Below, one piece after another: positions 1 to 12,319 of a stretch of 64,000 nt of DNA. Under the pieces are notes generated by a model. It was not told the origin of the DNA, searched no databases, and saw only the letters and a list, made by a program, of their open reading frames with translations. The DNA lies in NCBI GenBank assembly GCA_030411725.1, contig MU839832.1, positions 1,736,001 to 1,800,000 on the forward strand, written 5' to 3'. How positions within the stretch are numbered: position 1 is the first letter of the stretch; every line of letters starts with the position of its first letter. This DNA comes from Echria macrotheca (lineage: Eukaryota > Ascomycota > Sordariomycetes > Sordariales > Schizotheciaceae). The position numbers and the translations under genes are program-made.

Positions 1-1764
1 CAGTTCGACCAAGGGAGCTGAACGATGTTACAATATTAGTGGCGTCCCGATAGTTTCTCTACAGTGGGTTAGAGGCCGGTGATGTGGCGGGCTGGGGTGG
101 GGCGAGCCTAGTTCTAGACCGCGGAAATACCAAAAATAGGTAAAAACGTTTTGGAGGACGGCGAAGGTCTTCAAACTAGTTAGTCTGTTCGCCACGAGAC
201 TGCCTAATAAGAAGTTGACGGCGGGGACCAGCATGATGAGGACGTTGACATGCCGCATCCCTCTGCAAATTCGACAGTTCGTTCCCACGCGTTCGGGGTT
301 GCTCATATGTCCTGACACTCTGTTACAGGGTCCCAAGAATCTATTTGAGGCCGACTGAAGGGAATCGCATCTCCCGCAAGATATGGGAGCTTGAAAGGAA
401 AAGGAGGACTGTTGACGAGAGTGGTGGGAAGACCGTGACAGTTCGGCTTCATCCTGGTCATTATCCCTGAGCTCCCCGAGAAAGTTTTCAGCTTTACCCA
501 CTTTCGCTTTTGCACTCTGGGGCCGAATGTGACTGGTCTGCTCAGCTCGGGGCTACCTCAATTTGCTTTCGTGTTCTGGATTCATCCAGCCAGACAGAGC
601 AGTTGCTCTGTGTATGCCGGACCTTCGTCTCCTCGAGACCCCGGCTATTGTTCTCGGTGATCCAGAACCTTGCCCGAACAACCCCTGGATCCCGAGCGGC
701 GCCCCCGTTCATCGTGCCGAAACACGCGCCGTGGCGTTCGTCGGAATAACCCAAGAGGTCCGGAACCACATTTATTGGGTTAACTAGTTAGCGTTTATCA
801 CCTCCGATGTCCACCGTCATACCCTGGGCTGATACCTAGAGTAGGTTGTTTCCGGTAGGTACCTAGTGGCTTCGCGAGGCGTCCGGTGCCCGAGTGCCCT
901 TTGACACTGGCTTCTCCTCGGGATCCAAGGCCATCTGGGCATGTACACCAAAGTACATGTACAGGGGATGTGGAAGTTCACACCTCCTCCTTCGTTGTCA
1001 CCTTGACAAGAAACTTCCTAACGGTCTGATTAAGGGCAACGATGCGTGGCTTGGCTGTTATTCTTGCGTACCGATTACAGCCCTTTCGGAGGGCTTAGCC
1101 TCGCCGGGGTGATCCGTGGCTTGCAGAAGAGGTGCTCCGACCGTGCCGTGATTCAGAACCTTACCCGGAACCCGGGGGCGTCCCGCGAGTGGCAGAAGGG
1201 CCGGCCCGCCTTAGTACATGCGATCGATCTATCTTGATCAAGCCAAACACCCATGCCAAACCTTTGGCTTAGAAGTCACACATCAAATTTCTGAAAATTT
1301 CAGCTGAAAGAGATGGCGCTGCGCATGAAAGGGTCCGCGACGGGCGAGCTGGTGGTCATGGGTGTGGTTCTACGCTACTGCAGTTTCTCCAGACGAGGAC
1401 CAATCGTTACCTAAACATGTGGGAAACTCTATCCGCACACAACGCCATATATTGGCAAAGCTAGACCATCCTAGACTGCCCTCAGCCAGCCCTTTACGTC
1501 CACGTCGGCTCGAAGGCGATATAGGTTTAGCCTCGACGAGACTTCGAGTCTGCGCGGTCCAGGCGCTTGCTCAGCAAAAGTGCCAGGTGAGGATTCACCC
1601 CGCTGTCCTCGCCATGGGCTGGTCTCCTTTGCTTAGGACAAAGGCCAATAAATCATCTGTCTCCCCCTTCTAGTCTCAGCTGGACGAAGCAGTCAGCTGC
1701 AATATTCAATCTATTCCAACCTCCCCTTTGCATTTCCGTCTTTCACCCAAGAATCTCCTCCACA
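1..1764. other. Intergenic, no gene supported
   Basis: Only short open frames without recognisable motifs occur here, and no chain of frames joined by convincing splice sites. The last 100-150 bases, rich in CT tracts, lie just upstream of the first gene and probably act as its promoter and 5' leader. Confidence 0.5.
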
Positions 1765-4159
1765 ATGCCGGAACTCGATGCACAGGGTGTGCTGAGCCAA
1801 ATGGCTTCAGCGTCGTTGACGTTGCGTGATGCCATCTCCAAGGCTCTGCCCGTGTCACCGACCCAGGTCATGACGGTACAAATCCCGGGTCTCACACTTG
1901 ACCCAAAGTAGGTTTTCCCAAGCTACCTCAGATCGGGGCAAAAATTTCTCACGGTTCGGGAAGGGACTACGTATGGGACCAAGACAAGACAACTTACAAG
2001 CCGCTGGCCGTCCGTGAAAACGAGAGCCGTCTCGTGGACAGCATGGTGCCCGTGGCGAAGTTGATGATGGGCCGCACCGGCAAATCCGTGGCTCGCAGCT
2101 ACCTTGCCGCTCTCGACACGCTCATCCCGGTCGAGGCTTCGGTGTCTGGCACCATTGCGCTCAACAAGGACAAGAAGCTTCCGCCACGGTTCGAGACAAT
2201 CCGCAATCGTTACACCAGCGCCATGAAGTATCTGACGTCCAACGACGAAGCGTCGGGCAAGTCCAAGCTTACCGTTTACGTCACCAAGCAGGACGCCTGG
2301 AACAAGGCCATCGAGCAGTACGCCGCCGCCCAACAGCGTCAGCAGGGCATCATCAGCCGAGAGGGCCTGACCCCTGCCGAGCAGCGGGACAAGTATCTTG
2401 AGTGGCTCCAGGCGTACGCTCGCGACTACAAGGCCATGATACAGGCTCGCTACATGGACTGGGTCGTCCACGGCTACAAGTTCGAGGTCGAGTTCAACTT
2501 TGGCGTCGTCGACGTATCATCCGGCATGAAGCGCATCGAGTCGAGCAAGGAGGCCATACGAAACCTGACCATCATCGGCATCGACGGCGCCTCCGAGTAC
2601 GTCACGGTCAACCTGTCGCCACCCGGATGGGCTACCGACGTTGCCACCAAGTACAACACCTGGGCGTCCAGGAACCAGGGGCCGTCGATTATGGATCTGC
2701 GAGCCGAGATAAAGCGGCTCGGGAAGCTGCTAATCTCACACCAGGCTCTGATCGAAGCAATGGACGACGATCAAGGCTTCATGCCAGTCGTCGCCTCGGG
2801 TGGAGGCCATGCGGCCGACGATGTCTACCGCGACAAAATGAAGGCACTGTACCTGGCCCAAGACCAAGTCAACAAGGAGGTCATGAGCGAAGAGCCAAGC
2901 GCTGCTAACGCAAAGGCTGGTTCGGACGGAGTGGTGACTGGCGACGTCGACAAGGCATACTTGGACGGCAAAAAACGTACCCGTAAGTACAATACAACAA
3001 GCTGGCTGAGTTTCAGGAAAGAATCTGACCCCTTTTCCGCATAGCCGCCGCAGCACCGGCAGCAGAGAAGACGAAGAAGACAGTTAACGACAACGAGGTG
3101 CAGGTCAAGCGAGCAAATGCCGACAGGGCCGCGGCCGAGGCGCTCGAGGCGGCCAAGAAGTGGAACGAGGCCAATCTCGAGTCGAACAAGGTTGCCAACC
3201 GCGTGACGGACAAGGCGATGCGGGAGACAATCCGCAAGCAGCTCGGCCTCAAGATCGCCGAGATCCAGCAGGAGATCACCCAGATCAACGACCAGCTCAA
3301 GCGGAAGCTGGAGGCCACCGACGGCGCCCACGGCGGCATGCCCGCGGTCCTCGACGAGGAGACCAAGACGATAGCGCCGGGCCAGCTCAAGATCGACCCC
3401 GAGCTGAACGCGCCGCCGGCCCAGAAGCCGTCGCCCTGGACACGCATCTCGGCCAAGATCTCGCGCTCGCAGGCCACGTCGGCGACCGTCTCCAAGACGT
3501 CGGCCAGCAGCTTCGCCGCGCAGGTCAGCACGGGGCTGTGGAGCGTCAGCGGCGGCGCGAGCCACTCATCGTCGTCGACCGAGTCGGCGACCGACATGTC
3601 AAGCCTCGACGTTGAGATCTCGATGGACTGCATGCTCGTCGAGATCCAGCGGCCGTGGCTGCACGCCGAGCTCTTCTCGGACCCGGAGCTCGACGTCGCC
3701 GACGGCTTCGATCTGTCTCCCGGCCCGGAGAAGCTGCAGGCCGACGTGGCCAACCACCGGCCGATCGACGACAAGTACGAGCAGTTCTGCTCGTACCCGT
3801 CGGCCTTTGTCGTCGCCGCCGACGTCGAGCTCGAGTTTACGGGGAATACGTCGCACCTCGAGTCCAAGCTCGAGGCGTCGCGCACCGAGGCCAACCTCAA
3901 GGTCGGCTATGGGCCGTTCTCCTTCGGCGGCAGCCACTCGCAGAGCAGGAACAGCGCCAAGACGTCGGCCGAGGCTACCGCCACCGGCATGCGCATCTCC
4001 CTGCAGGCGCCCCAGATCATCGCCTGGGTCTCGGAGCTGCTGCCGGCGCTGCCGCGCAAGAACGGCGCCAGCAAGATGGCCGGCCTGCTGCTCGAGCCGC
4101 CGTCGGCCTCGGCTGTTGTTGCCAAGCCCGCTGCTGCTACTGTGAACGGAGCGAAGTAG
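1765..4159 (+). CDS. Conserved-looking hypothetical protein with central coiled coil, 758 aa
   Basis: Three exons: 1765-1907, 1964-2982 and 3045-4159. The introns are 56 nt (GTAGGT...AAG) and 62 nt (GTAAGT...TAG), and the spliced frame is open from MPELDAQG to a TAG stop. I do not recognise the family. The N-terminal half is mixed alpha/beta-like with no signal peptide or membrane segment. Residues of about 395-480 are Ala/Glu/Lys-rich and predicted to form a long helix or coiled coil. A Ser/Thr-rich stretch follows, then a C-terminal domain with DVEISMDCMLVEIQRPWL near residue 575. The protein is therefore probably cytosolic and possibly self-associating. Codon use is GC3-rich and uniform across all three exons, which supports one real gene. 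The start was chosen because it is the first ATG in the exon-1 frame and lies behind a CT-rich leader. No function can be assigned. Confidence 0.8.
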
Positions 4160-4760
4160 AGCAAAGCCTTGACGCCTGTCTCGCCAGCTTCTAGCTTTTC
4201 TTTTTAGCACATCGTCCGCGCTTGGTGGTGTTGACCTGCTTCTACTTGGGATTTCGTCGTGTTTAGGGGCCCGAGGCTCTGAAACTTTGTCAAAACGGTA
4301 AACTGTAATTAGTTGTTGGCAGTGATACATTCAGTTCTTCAACCTGTATTATACACCCGCCCGCGTGGCTGTATGAATACTTGGAATTCCCAGTTTGGAC
4401 CCGCTCAGCTTCACCGACAACGACATGAGCGAGGCGTGGACTAGTATCCGCTCGCACAGTGTTGAGTCTGTTCCCAAAAGCTTTGTCCGGGAGAGGTTCC
4501 GTCTGGCAGGTGCGGCGGAGTTGCGGATATCTGGCGGGCCAGTGCAGCAAGCCGAGATGGAGAAGACTGTGCCTAGAAGTCACAAATGTGTCGAATATGA
4601 ATAAATGAAACTGCCGCTATCCTAGGTACCTATCTCGTCTGTTTGCTTCGATGTAGGCGACATGCCGAGGTGCCTTATGGATCTGTACATAAAGACAGAC
4701 CCATTCCATGACCCCAGCTCGAAGTACTAGCTCTTTCCTGGGTACTGCAGCCAGATACCC

Positions 4761-7130
4761 CTATTCAAAGTCACCAGCCGGTTCTTCGCCATCAGCTGGT
4801 TCCCTTGTTCGATACACCCCACCCCGTGGTTCATACTCCATAATGAAGGTGTGACCGCCAAGTTGGATCTTTGGTATGGCTCCGACGTCCGGATGAGGAG
4901 ACGGCAGCAATGCGAAGCCGGGACCAAAAAGAAGACTGAAGATGGCTGTGAGAATTCTGGTGATGTGTACAAACGTGGATCCATAACTTTGTGCCCGGGA
5001 AAATAGGTATGTTGCCGATTCCCACCAGAAACGCAAGAGGCGAACCGGAGCGGCAGGGGGTTTGAATAGCCCGGGTGGGAAGTAGTCTATTCGGGGGCGT
5101 TTGAAACCGAACGCCGGGCCGGGCAATGCTGACCAGCCACGCTTCTGAAACCAGGCATGATAGACGGTCATTTCGGTGAGACGGACGACAGCCTCGGCGC
5201 TATTTTTTATATTGCCGACTTGAAACAAGGTGGTAAGCAGAATGCCGATGGCGGTGCTGGTGGAGGCTAGCAGCGCGTATGAACCGATCTGTGTACTCGT
5301 TGCATCGGGAAGCTGGGTTTGCGTCCATGTCGCGAACCCGGTGGCCATGCATATGCCGAGGAGCAGGGCGACATTCAAAACCACCCGGTCCAAGGCGAGC
5401 TCTGTGGCCTTCTCCAGCGCCTTTAAGTTTGCATCGTAGTCCGCTTCGACATCCTCGAGACCAGGATCGCCTTGGTCATCTGAAGCCTGGCTTTCCGATG
5501 CATCGTTGGGCTGTTCCATGAGTTCCTTATCGCGCCTGCTCTCTCTTTCATTGTCGCCAATGGCACCATTCCCGCTTGCCACCATATGACCATTGGCGGT
5601 TTCTTCACGTCTGTTTTTGGGGTAGAAAATGCCTTTAGTTAGAAGGTAGAATGACTTGGGGGCGGTTCCGGGGTTTGCCGCGTCTCCATGGTCTTCGACG
5701 TAGGCGATGACTTCGTGATTGGAAGCCTCTCGGTATGGCTTTATTAGTGTTTTTCCACGTTTTACCTTTCCTAGGACGTCAATTTGGAAGTTTTCCATTG
5801 CGACATCGCCTCCATCTTCAACCCGGTCGAGAAGCCACAAATCAGACCTGCCTGGGGCGACCAGGAAGAAGCCCGCCTGAAAAATCATTTTCCAGGATGC
5901 TTGCTCAGCGAGATGCTCGTAGACAGTTGGTACGCTGACGAAGCTATACACCAATTGGACTCCAAAAAGGAGGATATAGATTGAGACAATAAATAGACGT
6001 GGGTATCTGTCATTCGTCGATGTGGCTCCTCCGATAATGCCGTTGTAGAGCAAGGTATTCCATAGCAGAATCACCACCAGCCAAAGAGACACCCATTGCC
6101 ATACCACAAAGTGGGAAAGGTGTCTCGGGGCCGGTGAACTGGTTGACACCTTCACAGCTGGGGTATTGATCTTTGGATGGTATGCAGAGATGAACCTGAG
6201 CTCGTTATGACCGGCGGCGATGCTTAATTTTGTATCCGGCCGAATAGCGCCTTTGCACACCTTCCTGTCACCGTTCATTGCGTTTTCGGGTTGCTCTAAT
6301 TGGTACAGTATCGCACCGGGCCGAAGACTCCCCAATCTAGCCATGCTGGGGTTCTCTACAACATAGAGGAGAATCGGCCAGGTATTGTCCAAGACTGGCA
6401 CAAACTCTTTGGCTGCTTCGGGAAGAGCATGAAGGTGAGCAGGCCAACAATTTCGAAGGATGATTTCCATCTTGGCCTCCACGGCTCTGCAGGGAAGATA
6501 AAAACCGTCGAGCAGCCGCCCGGAACTAGTCACCAGCACCAAATATGTAGCAGCGACCAGTACGAGGGCGATGCTTGAAAGGACAGTGACCACTGCTTTG
6601 ACAGGCGTTGACTGGGTGACCACAATTGGAGCGGAGCCATTTAGGGAGCCATTGCTGCTGGTCGAGAAAGCTGGCAGCGCCGTGATAAGGGTTGTAATGT
6701 CGATACTGAGGGGATCTCCCGGGCCATGGGTGTCCGGGACCGGGCTGGCGGAGACAAACCAGATCCGGACGCTCAACGCGACCATTATCTGGGCGCCGAA
6801 CATGAGTATGCTCATTGTCAAAACTGAAATAAGGCCCGGAGGCTTGTTAGCTTGCTACTTTGTAGTGGGAGCCGAACTTATGAATGGCCTGGGATGCTTG
6901 ACAAGTTACGAGGTGGTCGTACCTTTCTTTGCGCTCCTAATGTTTTGAGCCTCAAGAGCGCGCTTGAGTTCTTGAGTAAAGTCGGTGTGGCAGGCGCGGA
7001 GGCAGCAGATGAGCTGGCGGGCAGTCATAAAGCTCTGGGCTGCGAGCTCTGTTTCTGTCCAGCTGAAAACCAGTCTGCATAACTCAATGTGCCCACCCAC
7101 CATCATGCAGGCCCCCAATATTGAAGCCAA
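4761..7130 (-). CDS. Multi-pass membrane protein of unknown function, 756 aa
   Basis: Two exons on the minus strand, 7130-6923 and 6823-4761, joined by a 99-nt intron with a GTACGA donor, a GCTAAC branch site and a TTTCAG acceptor. Splicing keeps the frame (phase 1). Hydrophobic segments fall near residues 71-92, 147-168, 307-329, 344-366, about 545-565 and 580-600, so six membrane passes are likely. A long hydrophilic, acidic loop (about 400-530) separates the last pair. No transporter or enzyme motif is visible. The C-terminus (EPADGEEPAGDFE) is acidic and cytosolic in appearance. Such proteins are common and uncharacterised in Sordariomycetes. The gene at 10401-12319 has a similar overall plan, but homology between the two is only a guess. 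The ATG at 7130 is the first in the upstream exon. Confidence 0.8.
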
Positions 7131-7794
7131 AGAGCAGGTTTACCGATCCAATGAAACAGCTTTCACAGGTTGAAGTGTTACCCCGCGAACGCCACAGCGT
7201 TCCTCTGTTGACTAATGGAAGGCCGCGAAGCTCACGACGGCCAAGGGGAGGACAGGGGACTCGGCGGAGTTATGGCAAGGCTCTGGATTTATTTCCGAGA
7301 ACCCCCAGCGGCGCAACCAAGAAAATCCCCCGAGCTCATGGTCACCCAGGATAAGAAGTACACATTTATTGACCATAACACCTCCATACTCGTATTGTAT
7401 TCGTAATACCAGGACCAAACGGTGAAATTCACAGGCAAAAACTGCAGGTATCCGAGAGCTCGGGGGTTTCACTGGGGGTGAGGCACCGACAACGGCTGGT
7501 CCTTGGGCACGATGCCCCGACCCCCAATTGGGTTCCATCAAAACAATACGTGCGAATTGTATAAACGAATGTTGAATTTAAATGTAGGTAGGCAATGAAT
7601 ATTTCTAGACACCTAGAGACGGAGTTGAAGAACCGGACCCGCTCGAGGCTTGGCATTCAGGGGCTCAGGGGTAAATCAACAACAACGCCCCAGCGTTTGA
7701 AGGAAAAAAATGAACGAGGGTCAACCGCCAGATATCTCTCTCTCCCCATATACATCTGTTCCAAGATCTTCCGCCTCTCTCGAGATTACGCGCC
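7131..7794. other. Intergenic
   Basis: This covers the upstream region of the membrane-protein gene and the 3' flank of the Pro/Ser-rich gene. I see no gene or clear element. Confidence 0.5.
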
Positions 7795-8382
7795 TCAAGC
7801 GTGGGTAGCGGTGGGCTTGGGCGGGGCAACAGCGGCGGACGAAGAGCTAGGCTTGGGCGGAGCAGCAGCAGCGGAAGAAGAGCTAGGCTTGGGGGGAGCA
7901 GCAGCGGCCGACGAAGAGCTAGGCTTCGGCGGGGCAGCGGCAGCCGACGAAGAGCTAGGCTTTGGCGGCGGGGGCGGAGGAGACGGGACCACAGCGGCAG
8001 ACGAGGAGCTCGGCTTCGGCGACGGGACAACGGCGGCCGACGACGAGCTGGGCTTCGGCACAACTGCGGCAGACGAGGAAGATGGCTTGGGCGGCGGCGG
8101 GGGCGGCGAGGGCACGACGACCGCCGAGGACGAACTCGGCTTGGGCGACGGGACAACGGCTGCCGACGAGGACGATGGCTTCGCGGCGACCGAGGAGGAG
8201 CTCGGCTTGGGGGGCGGCGGGGGAACCGCGGCCGCCGAGGTCGAGGACGGCGCTGTCACCTTGGTGGAGGTGGCGGTCGGGGCGGGGGCGGCTGTGGTGG
8301 AGGCGAGGGCGTCACGGCCGTAGATGACGTTGGCGAAGGCGCCTGACGACAGGGCGGAGACGAGGAAGAAACCGAACTTCAT
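7795..8382 (-). CDS. Secreted Pro/Ser/Ala-repeat protein, 195 aa
   Basis: Single exon. MKFGFFLVSALSSGAFA is a classical signal peptide. After about residue 50 the protein consists almost wholly of degenerate repeats of the unit PPKPSSSSAA(A/V), about eleven KPSSSS cores separated by runs of Pro or Ala/Val. This composition is typical of O-glycosylated fungal cell-wall or extracellular proteins. There is no GPI-anchor signal at the C-terminus (it ends PTATHA) and there are no cysteines. The likely role is structural, in the cell wall or extracellular matrix, and that role is inferred from composition only. Repeat number probably varies between strains because the DNA repeats are near-identical. 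Confidence 0.75.
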   Translation of the reverse strand: MKFGFFLVSALSSGAFANVIYGRDALASTTAAPAPTATSTKVTAPSSTSAAAVPPPPPKPSSSSVAAKPSSSSAAVVPSPKPSSSSAVVVPSPPPPPPKPSSSSAAVVPKPSSSSAAVVPSPKPSSSSAAVVPSPPPPPPKPSSSSAAAAPPKPSSSSAAAAPPKPSSSSAAAAPPKPSSSSAAVAPPKPTATHA

Positions 8383-10400
8383 TTTGGGTGGTTTTAAGAG
8401 GAACTGCTTCTATCGTATGAAGTCGGGGGTGTCGTCGATATTCCTTGGTCTTGGCGTCAGGGGAGAGTTGGCGGCTCTTATAGTCGTTTGTTATTCGATC
8501 AAGGGATGTCTTTCCATTTTGCCTCCCGTACTGAAGAATCCGATCGGATATGGCGAGTGTTGTCGCCATCGATGCTTCATACGACGTTTTCCGCGGACAT
8601 CTCCCGAGGAAGAGTGCTGCTCCTGAGTCCAGTTTAGCCTGTCCGTTCCCGCCTTGCCGTGTACCCACATATCCAATGCACGACATGAGGGCATTCTCAA
8701 CTCAATGTTGCCATTGCATCTCACTGAAGGAAACGTAGTATGCCGCCCGTCCAGTCAGTCAGCAGCAGAACGGTAGTTCATCTGATGTAACGGGATCTCG
8801 TCGGAAAACGGAACACCCTTGTGTGACGGGAAGTTTGATTAAGTCGTTTATTCCGCCAGGGTACTGTCCCGTGGTATTCCAAACACGGGAAATGTGTGGG
8901 CAGAGAAACTCCGGTTAGTCCCTCTCGGTAGGTACGTTGGTTTCCCGTCCCCCCAAATTCCCCGCGTACCTGGCGTTTTTATTGAGGGTCCCTTATTTGA
9001 CGTCAGATTAAAGTTGTTACAGACAGGCACCGGGGACGGCATTTAGCCTTGGCATGCATGGTAGACCCGGAATAAGTCCCTCGGCTGTACTGGAAGAGAA
9101 CGACATCACGAGAATTGGAAAACTCGGGCTTGTTCCATCGACTTCGTTCATCTCGTCACTACCGCCGCGGCTCAAAACACTGGGATCCTGCTTGCTCCTT
9201 TCTGTGGAGCAGAACCAATTACCGGCTTCAATCTCCTGACTGCGGCCTGCGACATGCATGAGAGAATTTCCCCGCGGGATTGAGTGCTCAGTAGCATGCC
9301 GTATACGGGAACTCTCGTTCGTCGAATCTCACTCAACACCGCAGCGTTAATATTCTCTGCCTTGTTTTGGTCTCCGGGTAGGAAAACAACAATTAGACAG
9401 ATGAGATCCTACAGAGCAAGTTGTTTCCATTGGGGACCTTGACGGCTTACGGCCTTATTTCTGAATTGCTCAAACTTCAAGATCAAGTGCCGTGCCTATC
9501 GGAGCATATCCAAGCCGTTCTTTTTCCCGGTATGTGCTCGGTGCCCTCATTCATCCGGGTTACGTGTCATTGGGTATCGTGCACAGAACTGGTCGTTGTC
9601 CGGTCCGGACCAACCCTACCCACGGTGTAACAGCCATCTCAGGAGCCCGAAAGGAATGTGGAGGCGTTGTGATGTGCCGAGAGATGGGGCCCGAATCTCA
9701 GAAAAAATTTCCCGGGTCGTCGTATTCTGTGAGAAAAACAAGCTCTAGAAATTTCGGTAGTGGTCAGATCGGGGGTAATACAAGCACCATGACCTTTTCT
9801 TGCTGGTTGTTTGACCGTCTGGCTCCCGGGCCTGGATTCCACGGTCTCGTCACACAAACTCTCACTTGATTAGACTGGGGTTCCCACAAGATTCAAATGA
9901 CAATGATACATAAGTATGGTGTGATCCCCGATAAAAAAAATCCGGGGTTTCCATAGTGAGCACGCCGTTGGACACATACGGAGTAGAGTTGGTTAGGGTG
10001 CGCTATTTCTTGGCGCTCCCTGCTATTCTCCGACTTCCGCGCCGGCTGGCTCGCTTGCCATGGGGTGGTGGTATTTAACCACTATCGCAGCCTTGGCAGA
10101 CTGAACCGAGGCCTCTTGGAGCCCGGTTCATTACGGTAGGGCGGTAAATGATACCAAGACTTGACGTCGTTCCTTCTTGCCCCTACGAGTCCCTCTGGCC
10201 AGGGTTTTTGCTCGGGATTTCCTAGACTGCCTCAGCCGTGTCACAAGCACATTTCGCGAAACCTCATAGCTTGTTCTCCTGATAGATACGGAGCGTTCCA
10301 AACAATAACGATGGAATCATCCGGATTCTGCTTCCAGACACTCCAGCTTTTGTCCATAGGTATACGGCCCTAAAGATTAAATGCAGCTGACCTCGTTTTT
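8383..10400. other. Intergenic, about 2 kb, no gene supported
   Basis: The first few hundred bases are the promoter of the Pro/Ser-repeat gene. The rest has only short unconnected frames (longest about 125 codons) with no motif. I see no transposon ends, tRNA or strong AT bias. Confidence 0.5.
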
Positions 10401-12319
10401 TCAACGCCTTCTCCAGAATGTCATGAAAAATCGTCGATCGTACATTTGGGAACCTAGTTCTCTCTGGGCGCCCAACATACGCTCGGCCGATCGTTGGGGC
10501 CCTAGGGCAATGTCCATAGGCTCAGTCGGCTGTCCCTGGTTCTCGGGTGCCTCCTCCCTTTCGATCACCCTGCCCGCTCTGGCCCTTCGTGTCGCAGCCT
10601 CCTGGACTCGTCTCCAGAGATCCTGTCGGGGACCCTCGTTCCACCGCATGAGTGTTATGCCGCGCCAGTTCTGCAGTATGACGATAACGCAGAAACATAG
10701 CTGGAAAAAGATGACGGGCGCGACGATCCCGGGGAAGATACTCCCGTCGCGGTACTTGTACTCATCATCCGTCATGAGCTGGATAACCACTTCGGAGGGA
10801 TCCGATATGAACGGCACCCTACCCCAGCAGGAACACGAGTTGAAGGCGCCCAGGGCTGATAGCGTAATGGTCAGCAGGCTGCCGAGTCCGATGATGGCGT
10901 CCTTGACGAGGATAACCTTCCAGCGCTGGTGCTCGTTGCGCCAAAACATATGTAGAGCTGTGGACATCGCAAGACTGGCCATCCAAAGTCCCCCAATCGT
11001 CAGGAGCCAGACGTGACGGCAGCTGAAGCCGAACGGGACGGCGTAGAGCAAGATGGGGTAGGCCCCGGCAAACCCAGCTACAATGGGCAGGCAGCAGAGC
11101 AGAACTGTCATGATGCAAGACTTCACTCCAGCCAGCTTGCTGCCCCGGGGTATCTTGAAGGGCCGGTATGTGTTGTTGCCGCCGCGGAAATGAGATTCGT
11201 GGAAATACTGGTGCCAGGTTGCTGAGCGTATCAGATCTCGCTCGCGCCCAAATTGTCCGGTCCGGAGGTCTGTCGGTGCCGCAGCGTCGACGAAGCGGGT
11301 CATGATGGCAAGACAGCTGCGGCGGGACGTGAAAGCGCCGAGGCAGTTGGACAGCACGGCCGCAGGAACAAGAAAAGAGAGGAATAGTGCCGATGCGATC
11401 ACGCCTCCCGGCGGCGTCGCTGGCTGCCCTCCGATCTGGGTCATGAACGCGGACGTAACCTGGAGGACGTACAGCGCCACGGCCAGGAGGGTCCGGAAGA
11501 ACTCGTCCGTCCTGCTGTCCGCTAGCTCCAGGGCCGCCCGTTCCCAATGCTGCCGCTCTTCGATCCCCCCATCGCGCCAGAACTCCCTGATGACACTCTC
11601 GTAGTACGATGGATGTTCGGCCCCCGGACCCACTAGCTCTTCGAACCCGACGAGAACCGTCGCCACTATTCTGACGAGCTCGTCGTCCTTCTCGATTTCG
11701 CTCAGCTCCCAGCTGCGGCGATGGCGGACTCCCCGGACTCTGTCCCGAAGCCGCCGTATTCTATCCGTGACCCGCATTCCCGCGATTCGTGCTCGCCCAT
11801 GTGTCAGTCTGAAATCGTCCCTGCCGAGAATACGCCACCGAGCAATGCGGTAGATCTTGTTCCAGGTTTGCAGCTTGTGGACCATGCTCCAGATTGCATC
11901 CACAGGGTCGCCTAGTACCTGCAGGAGCGTGGAAAACCGACGCTTGTCAGTTGGAGACAGTTCGATGTTGGACAGCAGCAGGACGACTTCAGGCAAAGGA
12001 TTAGTTCGCGCATGCATTAAGGGGAAAAGAACTTACTGGGAAGCATCCACGTCATGAACCGTGGTCCGGCGTCGACGTAAAAGGTTTTGGGGCCGCATAT
12101 CGTCTCACATCCCAGCAGCGTCAGTGCCGTTGTTTTACCGCTGTTGAGCAGCTGCCGGGTGATCGGGTCTCTCGCGAAGATGGTGGAATCATTGGCGGAG
12201 ATGACTTGGTTTTGGAGCAGTGTTGAGGTAACGCTAAGACATCCATCTCGGTCAAAGTAGGTGGTGTTTCGGAGCTTCTCGACCGCTTCGACCCATGCAG
12301 GTGTCTGGGATACATTCAT
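10401..12319 (-). CDS. Multi-pass membrane protein of unknown function, 622 aa
   Basis: Two exons, 12319-12037 and 11986-10401, with a 50-nt intron (GTAAGT donor, GAACTAATC branch region, GAAG acceptor). The phase-1 splice keeps the frame. The N-terminal 250 residues are soluble and carry a strongly basic stretch (RITDRIRRLRDRVRGVRHRR-like, about 160-185). Hydrophobic helices follow near residues 256-276, 289-311, 360-385, 390-412, 425-450 and 490-512. The C-terminal tail is basic and cytosolic. No catalytic or substrate motif is visible. The overall plan (soluble N-part, paired helices, charged loops) recalls the neighbour at 4761-7130. A transport or sensing role is possible but unsupported. 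Confidence 0.78.

Noticed and set aside
28..501. Minus-strand open frame of 157 codons at the left end
   Set aside because: No recognised motif, mixed composition and no supporting splice structure.
7801..8346. Plus-strand Gly/Arg-rich and Gly/Glu-rich frames
   Set aside because: Complement of the Pro/Ser-repeat gene. The opposite strand has the signal peptide and start codon.
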